Below are positions 33,687 through 42,635 of a DNA stretch of 64,000 nucleotides, piece by piece. Position numbers and translations under genes: made by a program. The first letter of the stretch is position 1. Every line of letters begins with the position of its first letter. The stretch is taken from the NCBI GenBank assembly GCA_958295915.1, contig OY282381.1:1386722-1450721 (forward strand). The letters are read 5' to 3'. The notes beneath the pieces were generated by a model. It was not told the DNA's origin. It worked only from the letters and a program-made list of their open reading frames with translations, and did not search any database. The stretch is from an uncultured Caldilineaceae bacterium (lineage in GTDB: Bacteria; Chloroflexota; Anaerolineae; Caldilineales; Caldilineaceae).

Positions 33687-35336
33687 TTACAGTTCCATTC
33701 TGCGCTTAAAAAGCCACGCCCCGACCAGGAACAGCGCGATCCCCTGGCCCAGGAGGACAAGCAGGTTGAGGGCGACATCCGTATTGAATAGCGCGACGAT
33801 GCCGGCCTGCTGGGAGGTTGCGCCATCCAACTGAGAGCTGGCCAGTCTGGTAAATGCGTCCACACCCCAATAGATAAACGAGAACTGCGAGACTCGTTCG
33901 GGCAGAGAGAAGCTGAAGGCGCCGCCCAATACGGCCAATGTTATGTTGATCATGGGGCCAAATAGCACTACCTGCTCCTGTGTCTTCGCCAACCCCACGA
34001 CAAACACACCCAGGCCCGATACGCACAGAGCCAGAGCCAGTATTACCAGAAAGATAAGAGCCAGATTCGAGCCCCATACAAAGGTCGGCTCGCCGATAAC
34101 GATGGAGGCGATGAGGGTCAGCGCGCTCAGGAGGATCAGGAGTTGGACGAAGACAACGACCAGATTTCCAAGCAGTTTGCCGGCCAACAGATAGACACGC
34201 GGCGTGGGTGAAACGATCAGCCGTTGAAGCGTCCACTGCTGACGCTCTTCATAGATAGAATACATGCCAAAGATTCCGGTGAAGAGGGCGAAGAAGACTG
34301 CTTGTGATGAGCCGATCGCGACGGTGATACGCGCAAAGCGGCTCGCTTCTTGCAGCGCGTCCAGCGGCTGCTGGTCGACCGTGATGTTGCTGGCGCCGGG
34401 CGTGATCAGACAGCCGAGTGGTTCGAGCGCGTCCGCGGTCAGGGGCTGCAGATTCGCTATCACCGCGGGAACGTCCGCAACGAGGCCGCTCACGTCGATT
34501 TCGCCACCCTCAAGGCTGTCAATCAGACTGTTGACACTGGTTTCCAGCGTAGCGCTGAGCGCGACGCGCACGCGCCCAAATTGATTGACAATGCCTTCTA
34601 CAATACTACGCACAATAGCGCCCGAGATCGCTCTGCCGCTGTTGGCGTAGACTTCGACAGCGCCGGCCTCGCTATAGAGGTCGCTGCGGAGCCTGCCATC
34701 ATCTTCAAAGTAGAAGCGGGGGGTCAGCTGTCGGCTAAACTCTTGGGGAATGATCACGGCAACCGCGTACTCACCTTCCTCGACTCCTGCGCGCGCCACA
34801 TCCGGATCGGCGACTGCGGTGGCATCCAGCAGTTCGTCCAACGCGCTCTCAGAGGAGAAATTCCCGGCGCTGTTCTCGGCAGCTGTGTCCAGCAGGCTGC
34901 ACGTGATCTCTGTACTATCGATTCCTGCGCTGGCAACCGTATTGTTTATCGCAATCGGCTGCGACAGCAGAATACTGGCCAGTTGGTCGCCAAAATTGAG
35001 CGAAACCCCATCGAAATTCAGATTGAGTTGCTCTCCCAGGTTGATCTCTGTATCGCCAATGGTGAATACGATATCATTTGGATCGAACGGCAACGCATCC
35101 GGGTTCGTGATCCCAGCGGGCAGGTTGATCTCGTCCTGCAGGTTGAAGCCTTCGTCCAGATTGACCACGGCCACCGGGATGTTGGCAAAGTCGGGTGTGT
35201 CGGAGTCGCCGTCACCGCCGAAGGCCAGTCCGATAATGGTGGACACGACCAATGGCGTGGCAAACATGAGTAGAATGAGATTACGGTTGCGGAAGGTAGT
35301 ATATAACTCTTTCCAGGCAATTGCGAGTATTTTCAT
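33687..35336 (-). CDS. ABC-2 type exporter permease
   Basis: A 549-residue permease related in plan to the preceding one: N-terminal helix (LILLMFATPLVVSTIIGLAFG), a ~300-residue extracytoplasmic domain, and C-terminal helices from about 350 (AVFFALFTGIFGMYSIYEERQ, VVFVQLLILLSALTLIASIV, LIFLVILALALCVSGLGVFV). EERQQWTLQRLIVSPTPRVY is the likely ATPase-contact region. The two permeases would form a heterodimeric exporter. The 49-bp palindromic element sits just before the last helix and encodes LDGATSQQAGIVALFN, a position not equivalent to that in the partner permease. Confidence 0.85.
   Translation of the reverse strand: MKILAIAWKELYTTFRNRNLILLMFATPLVVSTIIGLAFGGDGDSDTPDFANIPVAVVNLDEGFNLQDEINLPAGITNPDALPFDPNDIVFTIGDTEINLGEQLNLNFDGVSLNFGDQLASILLSQPIAINNTVASAGIDSTEITCSLLDTAAENSAGNFSSESALDELLDATAVADPDVARAGVEEGEYAVAVIIPQEFSRQLTPRFYFEDDGRLRSDLYSEAGAVEVYANSGRAISGAIVRSIVEGIVNQFGRVRVALSATLETSVNSLIDSLEGGEIDVSGLVADVPAVIANLQPLTADALEPLGCLITPGASNITVDQQPLDALQEASRFARITVAIGSSQAVFFALFTGIFGMYSIYEERQQWTLQRLIVSPTPRVYLLAGKLLGNLVVVFVQLLILLSALTLIASIVIGEPTFVWGSNLALIFLVILALALCVSGLGVFVVGLAKTQEQVVLFGPMINITLAVLGGAFSFSLPERVSQFSFIYWGVDAFTRLASSQLDGATSQQAGIVALFNTDVALNLLVLLGQGIALFLVGAWLFKRRMEL
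33783..33831 (-). repeat. 49-bp palindromic element inside the second permease gene
   Basis: The right arm (GCGCCATCCAA) is identical to the first copy, while the left arm (ATTGAATAGCGC) has drifted at two positions. The centre differs from the first copy at about two positions. It is translated in the same frame as copy one. Confidence 0.88.
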
Positions 35337-35404
35337 GAGTTATGGTAAAGGGTTGCGCCAAGGCGTGATGCTGGCCACTGCGGTTACTGCGGCTGAGAGC
35401 GAGG

Positions 35405-36421
35405 TCAGTCTCTCAAAGCGCGCCCTGTCAATGCCAGGAAGACGGCTTCCAGATCCGGCTCGCGCACTGCCACGGACTGGATTTCAATGCCGGCGGCATC
35501 GAGTATCTGGATAATAAGGGGTAGCGCGGTGCGGCCCCGTTTGGCAAAAGCAATGAGGCGCGCCGGCGTGGACTCGCTGCCCTCCTCGCTGAGCTGTTCC
35601 GGTGGGTTATAGAGCACGCGTGTGACGGCTGTCGCCTTATTTTGTATGCGCTCGATCAGTTCGTCTGTCACTGTCTGGGCGCCGATCGTGAATTCCAGCC
35701 GGTCTTCCTCGCCCACCTGCTGTGTTAACTCGCCTTGCGTACCCATGGCGATTATGGCGCCATGGTCCATAATACCAACACGGTCACTCAGTTCCTGGGC
35801 TTCTTCCATAAGGTGGGTCGTGTACAGCACGGTCATGCCATATTCGTCGCGCAGTTGCTTGACTGTGTCCAGGATACGGCGTCGGCTCTGCGGGTCGATG
35901 CCGACGGTCGGCTCGTCCATATAGATGAGCTGGGGTCTGTGCAGCAAGCCGACGGCGATATTGACGCGCCGCTTCATGCCACCGGAAAAGGTATCGATAC
36001 GATTGTTCTGGCGATCGGCCAAGTCGATGAACTCGAGCAGTTCATCGACACGCTGATTGAGCGCCTTGCCGCCCATCGCATACATTTTGCCGAAGAAGAG
36101 CAGATTCTGGCGCGCGCTGAGTTCGGGATACAGCGCGATCTCTTGGGGGACAAAGCCCATCAGTCGTTTGGCTTCCAGCGGTTGTTTGGTGATCGAATAG
36201 CCACCGATGACGGCATCTCCCGTCGTGGGCGTCAGCAACCCGCTGATCATGGAGATGGTCGTCGTTTTGCCGGCGCCGTTTGGGCCCAACAGGCTAAAGA
36301 TCTCGCCCTGGTGGATTTCCAGGTCAACGCCTTTGACGGCTTCGATGCTTGTGCCGTCGGCGTGTTTGTAGGTTTTGCGTAGATTTTGGGTCTGGACCAT
36401 TGCTTGCATTGATGCGCTCAT
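35405..36421 (-). CDS. ABC transporter ATP-binding protein of the ABC-2 exporter
   Basis: A DRA/ABC-2-type ATPase with Walker A LLGPNGAGKTTTISM, Q-loop FVPQEIALYPELS, signature TFSGGMKRRVNIAVGLL, Walker B LIYMDEPTVGIDPQSRR and the H-loop YTTHLMEEAQELSDRVG. The ~110-residue C-terminal extension is typical of drug or polysaccharide exporter ATPases. It is first in the minus-strand operon with the two permeases, which follow after spacers carrying R4 repeats. ATG 36421 was chosen over a TTG two codons earlier; further ATGs follow at short intervals and the true start is not certain. Substrate unknown. Confidence 0.9.
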   Translation of the reverse strand: MSASMQAMVQTQNLRKTYKHADGTSIEAVKGVDLEIHQGEIFSLLGPNGAGKTTTISMISGLLTPTTGDAVIGGYSITKQPLEAKRLMGFVPQEIALYPELSARQNLLFFGKMYAMGGKALNQRVDELLEFIDLADRQNNRIDTFSGGMKRRVNIAVGLLHRPQLIYMDEPTVGIDPQSRRRILDTVKQLRDEYGMTVLYTTHLMEEAQELSDRVGIMDHGAIIAMGTQGELTQQVGEEDRLEFTIGAQTVTDELIERIQNKATAVTRVLYNPPEQLSEEGSESTPARLIAFAKRGRTALPLIIQILDAAGIEIQSVAVREPDLEAVFLALTGRALRD

Positions 36422-36427
36422 TTGCAA

Positions 36428-36984
36428 AAAAGTCAGTGGCTAGTGGTCAGTGCTAACCACTGCAGTTTCCAAGGCTTGCGCCCGTTCTGCGGCTGCTCGG
36501 CGGGCCGCGGCGGAAGCGGCGGCTCTAGCGACAGCGGCCTGATAGCTGGGATGGCGAACTCTGCACTGCGCGCGCTACAGATATCTGTGGGAATTCTATC
36601 ACGGTTTACAGCGCCGGGCTATATCGTTACTGTTGTCGGGTGGGAACAGTTCTTCAGAAAGAAAAAAACGCAAGGACGCAGAGACGCAAGGAAAAACCGG
36701 TCAATTCCTGGCGGCATTGCGTTCGTGGTTGCCTATGGACTGATTGTCTTCCTGATCTGGCCGCGCCGAATTCGTTTCTGGTTTTGCGTTTTCAGTTTCG
36801 AGTAACAGCGTAGTCGCTAAAAACTGGCGCCTAAAAACTTCAAGGGACTCTATCCCGATTCTCTCTGGTTTTGCCTACTTATCTGATACACAGTACAATT
36901 GTATAGGCAGTTGACTCCTCTGCTCTACTGTGCCTTTCCCTATGCTACGAAGCGTATGAAGAATCTACAAACGAGACCTGGCGC
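36428..36984. other. Intergenic region with R4 and R3b repeats
   Basis: This divergent spacer holds an R4 run at 36430-36470 (AGTGGCTAGTGGTCAGTGC). It also holds an R3b copy at about 36650-36726 (AACGCAAGGACGCAGAGACG, then CAATTCCTGGCGGCATTGCG). Open frames across it are translations of repeat and show no family features. The promoter for threonine synthase should lie in the last ~100 bp, but no clear boxes are visible. Confidence 0.6.
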
Positions 36985-38163
36985 ATGACTGCAACCCGAT
37001 CTACACTCACCCATTTGTCTTGTAGCAGGTGTGGCGAGAACTATGACGCAAACCAGCTGATGAACCTGTGTCCGGCGTGCGCAAAGCCGCTGTTGGCCCG
37101 TTACGATCTACCTAAAGCGGCCCAAACCCTGACGCGTGCATCTTTGCAGGGCCGGGAATCTTCCTTATGGCGCTATGAAGAGGCGCTGCCCATTCAGAGC
37201 CAGGAGGGCCAACTTAAACTCGGCGAAGGATGGACGCCCCTCATCTGCGCGGGGACGCTCGGCGCCGAGATTGGCTGTCCCAATACGCTGATCAAAGATG
37301 AGTCGCGCAACCCCACTGGCAGCTTCAAGGCCAGGGGGCTGGTGATGGCGGTCGGCCGTGCCTACGAGCTGGGCGTGCGTGAGGTAGCGATTCCCAGCGC
37401 GGGCAATGCGGCCGGCGCTATGAGCGCCTATGCGGCCAAGGCTGGTCTGTCGGCCCATGTCTATATGCCTCGGGATGCGCCGGCCCTCTTTCAAGTGGAG
37501 TGTCGGGCTCTGGCGGCGCAGGTCACACTGGTAGATGGCCTGATCACAGACTGCGGGACAAAGGTGCGAGAAAAAGTCGAGCAGTTCGGCTGGTTCGATG
37601 TCAGCACCCTCAAAGAGCCCTACCGGATAGAGGGCAAGAAGACAATGGGCTACGAAATCGTCGAGCAACTTGGCTGGCGTCTGCCCGATGTGATTATCTA
37701 CCCGACTGGCGGCGGCACGGGACTGGTGGGCATGTGGAAGGCGTTTGACGAAATGGAGCAGATGGGTCTGATCGGCAGTGAACGGCCGCGCATGGTCAGC
37801 GTCCAAAGCAGCGGTTGCGCGCCTATGGTACGCGCCTTCAATGAGGGTCGCGAATTTGCTGAAACGTGGCAGGGGGCGCATACTGTTGCCGATGGGCTGC
37901 GGGTTCCCGCGGCGGTTGGCGACTTTCTGATTCTCCAGGCTCTGCGAGAGAGCGGCGGCATCGCCATCGCCGTGACGGACGCAGAGATGTTGGGCAATGC
38001 GGAACGGATGGGCAGGCACACGGGTGTATTCCCCGCGCCGGAAGGAGCCGCCTCGCTCGCCGGTCAGATCCGGCTATTGGAATCTGGCTGGATTCAGTCG
38101 GATGAGACGGTCGTTCTGTTCAACACCTGCACCGGGCTGAAGTACGCGCACCTGTGGGCATAA
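36985..38163 (+). CDS. thrC: Threonine synthase
   Basis: A 392-residue PLP enzyme of fold type II with an N-terminal zinc-ribbon-like CSRCG...CPAC. The PLP-binding lysine is in NPTGSFKARG. The phosphate-binding loop appears as IPSAGNAAGA and the glycine-rich cofactor loop as YPTGGGTGLVGMWK. VADGLRVPAAVGDF and the closing NTCTGLKYAHLW are typical of the bacterial/plant-type enzyme. It converts O-phosphohomoserine to threonine in the cytoplasm. It appears to be a single-gene unit, with no other threonine genes nearby. Confidence 0.9.
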   Translation: MTATRSTLTHLSCSRCGENYDANQLMNLCPACAKPLLARYDLPKAAQTLTRASLQGRESSLWRYEEALPIQSQEGQLKLGEGWTPLICAGTLGAEIGCPNTLIKDESRNPTGSFKARGLVMAVGRAYELGVREVAIPSAGNAAGAMSAYAAKAGLSAHVYMPRDAPALFQVECRALAAQVTLVDGLITDCGTKVREKVEQFGWFDVSTLKEPYRIEGKKTMGYEIVEQLGWRLPDVIIYPTGGGTGLVGMWKAFDEMEQMGLIGSERPRMVSVQSSGCAPMVRAFNEGREFAETWQGAHTVADGLRVPAAVGDFLILQALRESGGIAIAVTDAEMLGNAERMGRHTGVFPAPEGAASLAGQIRLLESGWIQSDETVVLFNTCTGLKYAHLWA

Positions 38164-38262
38164 GCCGGTGGCGCAATGGGGGAAGCGTCTTTGCGTTGCA
38201 TTCATCTCCGACGAGCTCGGCCGGTATTGGGCGGCCGTCAGTCGGTCCAGAAAAGTTAAAAA

Positions 38263-38277
38263 GAACGTATTACGTTC
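38263..38277. promoter_or_regulatory. Perfect palindrome upstream of the divergent chaperonin
   Basis: GAACGT-ATT-ACGTTC, a 15-bp perfect inverted repeat, lies 18 bases before the chaperonin start and just before its GAGGTG ribosome binding site. It differs from the CIRCE element (TTAGCACTC-N9-GAGTGCTAA). It may be an operator. Confidence 0.4.
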
Positions 38278-38295
38278 GTAAATCGAGGTGTAAAG

Positions 38296-39924
38296 TTGGA
38301 ACGGATCAAACATTACAGGGCCGCTGTAGCCGGCCCAGAGGAAACCCAAGAGCATCTGAGCAGTGGCATCAATACCATTGCCGATATGCTGGCGCCGACC
38401 CTTGGTCCCATCGGCGGCCATGTGATGCACGACCGCGACGGCACGCGGGGACCGGAGTTGCTGGATGATGCGGCGACTGCCGTGCGCCGCATTCTCAGCT
38501 TGGGGGATCCGCGCATAGATATAGGGGCGATGCTTATGCGCCACATCATCTGGCGGATCGCTGGTCAGGTTGGCGATGGCGGCGCCGCCACCGCTATTCT
38601 TACGCGGGAAATCTATCGTCAGGCGCTGAAGATGCTTAGCGCTGGCATTGGCTATCGGGAGCTTGAAATCGGCTTACAGGCTGCCACTGCGGCGGTCCGA
38701 CAGGGACTGCGGGAGATGGCCATACCTGCGCAGACGGAGGATGAGCTGGCCCTCGTTGCCCTGACAGTGGTGAAAGATCACAATTTGGCGGCCACAATTG
38801 GCGAACTGAGTTATCTGCTTGGTCCGGACGCACGGGTGTCTGTGGAAAAGTACGTCGCCCCCTATCTGGCGCGGGAGTACCACGCCGGCGCCAACTACAA
38901 AGCTGAAATCGCCAGCTTCCACCTCTACACCGACCCGATTCGCAAATGGGCGATCTACGGCGATTCCACTGTGGCCTTGGTCGATGATACGCTCTCGGAG
39001 GCCGGCGAAACCATCGCGCTCATCGAGGCGGCGATGAAAACAGGCAAGAAATCTCTTGTGATCATCGCCTCCCATTTCAAAGAGGAGGCGCTCCATATCA
39101 TGGTGCGCAACCAGACGGAAGAGAAGAAAAAGCTGTCTATTGTCGGCGTCCAATTGAAGGAGATCGGCGATCCTCGTCGGCTGGCATTCCTGGACCTGAC
39201 GACCCTCACAGGCGCCACGATTCTCGGCCGCAACTACTATGCCTACGCCGCTAGGGCCAAGAAGGAGGATCTGGGCGAGGCGATGCGCGTACAGGTCGAT
39301 CGGAAGACGTTACAGTTACAACCCTATCAGAGCCGTTCCGCCGCGGTACAGGAGACGGCCGAACAGCTCCGCCTCCGTCTTGAGCGCCTGCGTATGGATG
39401 ATGAGGAACGCCCGGAGATCATCAACCGACTGGCGGCGCTCGGCGGTGGGATGGGCGTGTTGAAGGTGGGCACGAACCTGAAACAGGAGCGGGACATTCT
39501 TTCGTCACTGTCCGAGAGAGCCCTCACAGCTGTATCACAGGCGCATAAGACCGGTGTCGTTCCCGGCGGCGGCGCCGCCTTTGTTCACACACGCCAGGTT
39601 CTGGACGATCTTCCCGTAGAGGGTGAGGAAGGGGTTGGGGTCAAGGTTCTGCGAGATGCGCTCGGCGCCCCGTTCCTGCAGATCGTGAAGAACGCGGGCC
39701 TCGACTCTCCGGCGGTGGTTGCCATGCGTCTGGAGGAGGCTGGGCCGTCCTACGCCTACGATGTTATTGGCAAGAAATTTGTCGATGCCCGGGAAGAAGG
39801 CCTGCTGGACGTTACTGGTGTGATGACCGCGGTGATGGAAACCGCTGTCAGCGGCGCGCTGATGGCCTTGAGCAACAGTTCGATCGTCTATCATCGCGAT
39901 CCAACTCAGAGTATGGAACCGTAA
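38296..39924 (+). CDS. Divergent GroEL/thermosome-like chaperonin
   Basis: A 542-residue group I/II-like chaperonin. It keeps ADMLAPTLGPIGG at the N-terminus, VGDGGAATAIL in place of the GDGTT(T) phosphate loop (the Asp is kept, the threonines are not), GGMGVLKVGTN in place of GGVAVIKVG, and TGVVPGGGAAFVH near the C-terminus. The ATP-hydrolysis Asp of GroEL (the D in VEDAL) aligns with Arg in LSERAL, and the apical domain is strongly diverged. There is no adjacent groES and no Gly-Met tail. It may bind nucleotide without normal turnover. Start TTG with GAGGTG five bases upstream. Confidence 0.8.
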   Translation: MERIKHYRAAVAGPEETQEHLSSGINTIADMLAPTLGPIGGHVMHDRDGTRGPELLDDAATAVRRILSLGDPRIDIGAMLMRHIIWRIAGQVGDGGAATAILTREIYRQALKMLSAGIGYRELEIGLQAATAAVRQGLREMAIPAQTEDELALVALTVVKDHNLAATIGELSYLLGPDARVSVEKYVAPYLAREYHAGANYKAEIASFHLYTDPIRKWAIYGDSTVALVDDTLSEAGETIALIEAAMKTGKKSLVIIASHFKEEALHIMVRNQTEEKKKLSIVGVQLKEIGDPRRLAFLDLTTLTGATILGRNYYAYAARAKKEDLGEAMRVQVDRKTLQLQPYQSRSAAVQETAEQLRLRLERLRMDDEERPEIINRLAALGGGMGVLKVGTNLKQERDILSSLSERALTAVSQAHKTGVVPGGGAAFVHTRQVLDDLPVEGEEGVGVKVLRDALGAPFLQIVKNAGLDSPAVVAMRLEEAGPSYAYDVIGKKFVDAREEGLLDVTGVMTAVMETAVSGALMALSNSSIVYHRDPTQSMEP

Positions 39925-39930
39925 AGTTGA

Positions 39931-39975
39931 ATTGCGCGCCCCTGTTGGGCGCGACCAGGATTTACAGGATTAACG
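39931..39975. repeat. Junction of a hairpin repeat and an R2 repeat
   Basis: ATTGCGCGCCCCTGTTGGG followed by CGCGACC (hairpin family) runs straight into CCAGGATTTACAGGATTAAC (R2), ending one base before the next ATG. Confidence 0.7.
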
Positions 39976-40878
39976 ATGTCGATTATTCTCTCCCTTTCTG
40001 AATACCAAGGCACTGTTTGGGCTGCCGGCCCCTATGGGCTGTTTGTCGTTGGCGAACACGAACTGATCCCCACCCCCCAGCCTCAGGAAAGGCTGACCGC
40101 GGCTTGCGCCTTGGGCGACCGCATTCTTACAGGCGGCGCGCCGTTTGGCGTGGCCTATCTGCTGGACAGCGCGGACCAGTGGCAGGCTGCCTGGCAGGAA
40201 GGCGCGGATGCAGCGGTGCTGACCTTTGCTACGGCGCTGGATTATGTCGATTCTGGCCTGATTCTGGCCGGCAGCGAGGGCGATGGCGTTCTGCGCAGCC
40301 GGGATCGCGGCTTCCGCTGGGAGCCCAGCAACTTCGGGCTACGCAACCTGACCATTCTGACACTGGCTTGGGCGCCGCCGATGCGCGCAGACGCCTGGCC
40401 TCGCTGGCAGGTGGTCTTTGCCGGCACTGAGGAGGGCATCTATCGCTCGCCCAATGCCGGACTGGGTTGGAAGCGCAGTGAATCCGCTGACGCCGCCTAC
40501 CAGACGGTCGCGGTTGCGCCGGACGTGCACACGAGCGGGCTGGCGCTGGCCGGCACAGAAGCAAACGGCCTGTGGCGGTCGACAGATGGCGGCCGCTCCT
40601 TCTCCATCGTAGAGACTGCGCCGGAGCAGATCAACGCGCTGGTCGCTTTGACAGACGCGGGGAACGAATCCTGCCATTGGTTGCTCAGCGATGACACACA
40701 GCTCTGGCACTCGCGTGATAGCGCGGTTTGGACAGCGGTTGCCGACAGCGCCGCTGCCCTGTGTCTACTGGAGGTAGACGGCCGCATCTACGCTGGCGGC
40801 GAGAACGGCGTCACCGTGCTGAGCAGCGCTGGATTGCATGTCGAACGGCAAGTAGTCAATTCGGAATTGTTCAATTAG
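39976..40878 (+). CDS. Asp-box (BNR-like) beta-propeller protein
   Basis: A 300-residue protein without signal peptide. Repeated blades carry Asp-box-like motifs: LRSRDRGFRWEPS, YRSPNAGLGWKRS, WRSTDGGRSFSIV, WHSRDSAVWTAV. Such S.D.G..W motifs occur in sialidase and photosystem-assembly-type propellers. There is no catalytic signature, so a binding or scaffold role is likely. The upstream spacer is entirely repeat, and the last residues (VVNSELFN) come from an AATTCGGAATTG-type repeat, suggesting that the 3' end has been shifted by repeat insertion. Function unknown. Confidence 0.7.
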   Translation: MSIILSLSEYQGTVWAAGPYGLFVVGEHELIPTPQPQERLTAACALGDRILTGGAPFGVAYLLDSADQWQAAWQEGADAAVLTFATALDYVDSGLILAGSEGDGVLRSRDRGFRWEPSNFGLRNLTILTLAWAPPMRADAWPRWQVVFAGTEEGIYRSPNAGLGWKRSESADAAYQTVAVAPDVHTSGLALAGTEANGLWRSTDGGRSFSIVETAPEQINALVALTDAGNESCHWLLSDDTQLWHSRDSAVWTAVADSAAALCLLEVDGRIYAGGENGVTVLSSAGLHVERQVVNSELFN

Positions 40879-40931
40879 GCATTATCCAATTCGGAATTCG
40901 TAAACGCCGCCACTAGCCTCTGGAGTTCTTC

Positions 40932-42002
40932 ATGCTTCTCATCGATGCTCACCTCGACCTGGCGATGAACGCTCTCCAGGGGAACCGGGATCTGACACGC
41001 TCGGTATATACGATCCGCACGACTGAGCAGAAGAGCGCAGGCAAGGGGCAGGGCCATGGAACTGTCGCCTTCCCGGAGATGCGCCAAGGGCGGATAGCTC
41101 TGAGCTTTGCCACCGCCATCGCCCGGTCCAGCGGACGCCCGGCGCCCCATATCGACTACGATCATCCGGCCCAGGCCTTTGCGATGGCCCAGGGGCATCT
41201 GGCCTACTACCGGGCCCTGGAAGAGATGGGGGTAGCGCGCATCATCACCCACCGTTCCCAGTTGGACGATCATTGGAATGCGTGGGCTGTCTGGGAGGTG
41301 AACGGCGGCGAGGAACCCCCATTGGGCTTTGTGCTGTCGATGGAAGGGGCGGATCCGATTCTGTCTCCAGATCAGGTGGAGGCCTGGCGCGATGCCGGCC
41401 TGCGGGCGATTGGCCTGGCCCACTACGGCCCTTGCCGCTACGCCGGCGGCACGGGAACCGAGCTCGGTCTGAGCGAACTCGGGCCGGCCCTCTTGCAGGA
41501 GATGGAGCGGGTGGGCATTCTGCTCGACCTGACCCACCTGACGGATCAGGCCTTCTGGCAGGCTCTGGATATCTACAGCGGCCCGGTTCTAGCCAGCCAT
41601 AACAACTGTCGGGCAATCGTTCCTCATCAGCGTCAGTTCAGCGATGAGCAGCTACTGGCTATCATCGAACGCGGCGGCGTCATCGGTATGGCGCTGGACG
41701 TTTGGATGGTGTCAGTAGACTGGAAAGGCGATCAGCGCTGGAATCAAGATATCCTGCTGGAAGATATCATTCCCCATATCGATCACATCTGTGAATTGGC
41801 CGGCAGCGCGCGCAACGTCGCCATCGGCACGGATCTGGACGGCGGCTTCGGGCGGGAGCAGTCCCCGGCTGATTTGGACACGATTGCTGATCTGCAGCGC
41901 ATCCCGGCGCTGCTGCGGGCGCGTCACTACACAGACGAGGATATAGCCGCCATCTGTCATAACAATTGGCTGCGGCTACTGCGGGGGGCGCTGGACGAGT
42001 AG
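40932..42002 (+). CDS. Membrane dipeptidase family (peptidase M19)
   Basis: A 356-residue M19 metallopeptidase. Zinc ligands appear as HLD in LLIDAHLDLAMN, the bridging Glu in VLSMEGADPIL, His in LLDLTHLTDQAFW and His in VLASHNNCRAI. The Asp in VAIGTDLDGGFG is the catalytic acid. M19 enzymes hydrolyse dipeptides, including those with D-residues. No signal peptide is present, so it is probably cytoplasmic. GGAG lies seven bases before the ATG. RidA, aminotransferase and RraA genes follow on the same strand. Confidence 0.88.
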   Translation: MLLIDAHLDLAMNALQGNRDLTRSVYTIRTTEQKSAGKGQGHGTVAFPEMRQGRIALSFATAIARSSGRPAPHIDYDHPAQAFAMAQGHLAYYRALEEMGVARIITHRSQLDDHWNAWAVWEVNGGEEPPLGFVLSMEGADPILSPDQVEAWRDAGLRAIGLAHYGPCRYAGGTGTELGLSELGPALLQEMERVGILLDLTHLTDQAFWQALDIYSGPVLASHNNCRAIVPHQRQFSDEQLLAIIERGGVIGMALDVWMVSVDWKGDQRWNQDILLEDIIPHIDHICELAGSARNVAIGTDLDGGFGREQSPADLDTIADLQRIPALLRARHYTDEDIAAICHNNWLRLLRGALDE

Positions 42003-42006
42003 GAAA

Positions 42007-42056
42007 GCGGTGGTCAGCGTTGTTTCTGGCCACTCGCCACTGGTCACTGCGTAGTT
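42007..42056. repeat. R4 repeat
   Basis: GGTGGTCAGCGTTGTTTCTG, then GCCACTCGCCACTGGTCACTG, directly after the dipeptidase stop. The rest of the spacer to 42210 shows nothing further. Confidence 0.6.
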
Positions 42057-42210
42057 TGAGAAAGATGTTCGAGCGGGAAAACCAGATCAACTAGCTAACC
42101 AAGCCATTGACGATTTTCGAGCAGGGAAGCGCAGAGAGCTATAAAACACTTCGCAAACCCTTCTTTCTGGCAATATTATCGAACTCTCAGAGAGCGACTG
42201 GAGGCATAGC

Positions 42211-42591
42211 ATGCGCAAAGAAGTGCACACAGAAAAAGGCGCGCCGCCCGCTGGCATCTATTCCCAGGGAATCGTCGCCAGTGGAGCGGTTGCGTACATC
42301 TCTGGGCAGGGACCGCTGGACCCGGCCAGCGGCAAACGAGTAGAGGGCGGGTTCCGGGAACAGGCGACGCGCGTTTTCGACAATCTGACGATTTTACTGG
42401 AGGCTGCTGGCACGTCCTGGGCGCATGTGACCAAGGTCGGTGTCTTTCTGGCGGATCTGAACGACTTCGCCGACATGAACGAAATCTACCAGCAGTACGT
42501 CACCAAGCCCTATCCAGCGCGCACGACGGTCGGCGCACAGCTGCCCGGCATCCTGCTTGAAGTGGACTGCATCGCGGTCATCCCGGAGTAG
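42211..42591 (+). CDS. ridA: RidA family protein (2-iminobutanoate/2-iminopropanoate deaminase)
   Basis: A 126-residue RidA/YjgF protein. It shows GIYSQGIVASGAVAYISGQG, FDNLTILLEAAGTSWAHVTK and PYPARTTVGAQLPGILLEVD. The Arg in PARTT is the conserved residue that binds the imine carboxylate. RidA hydrolyses reactive enamine/imine intermediates made by PLP enzymes, which fits the aminotransferase two genes downstream. GGAGGC lies before the ATG. Confidence 0.92.
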   Translation: MRKEVHTEKGAPPAGIYSQGIVASGAVAYISGQGPLDPASGKRVEGGFREQATRVFDNLTILLEAAGTSWAHVTKVGVFLADLNDFADMNEIYQQYVTKPYPARTTVGAQLPGILLEVDCIAVIPE

Positions 42592-42635
42592 GACGCCTAC
42601 CATTTCATCGAATATGGCTGAACGAGGAGAGTGCA

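Noticed and set aside
36422..36805. 127-residue frame with a hydrophobic stretch upstream of threonine synthase
   Set aside because: It is built largely from R4 and R3b repeat sequence and has no ribosome binding site or recognisable family.
38263..38277. CIRCE heat-shock element upstream of the chaperonin
   Set aside because: The palindrome GAACGT-ATT-ACGTTC does not match the CIRCE consensus in sequence or spacer length.
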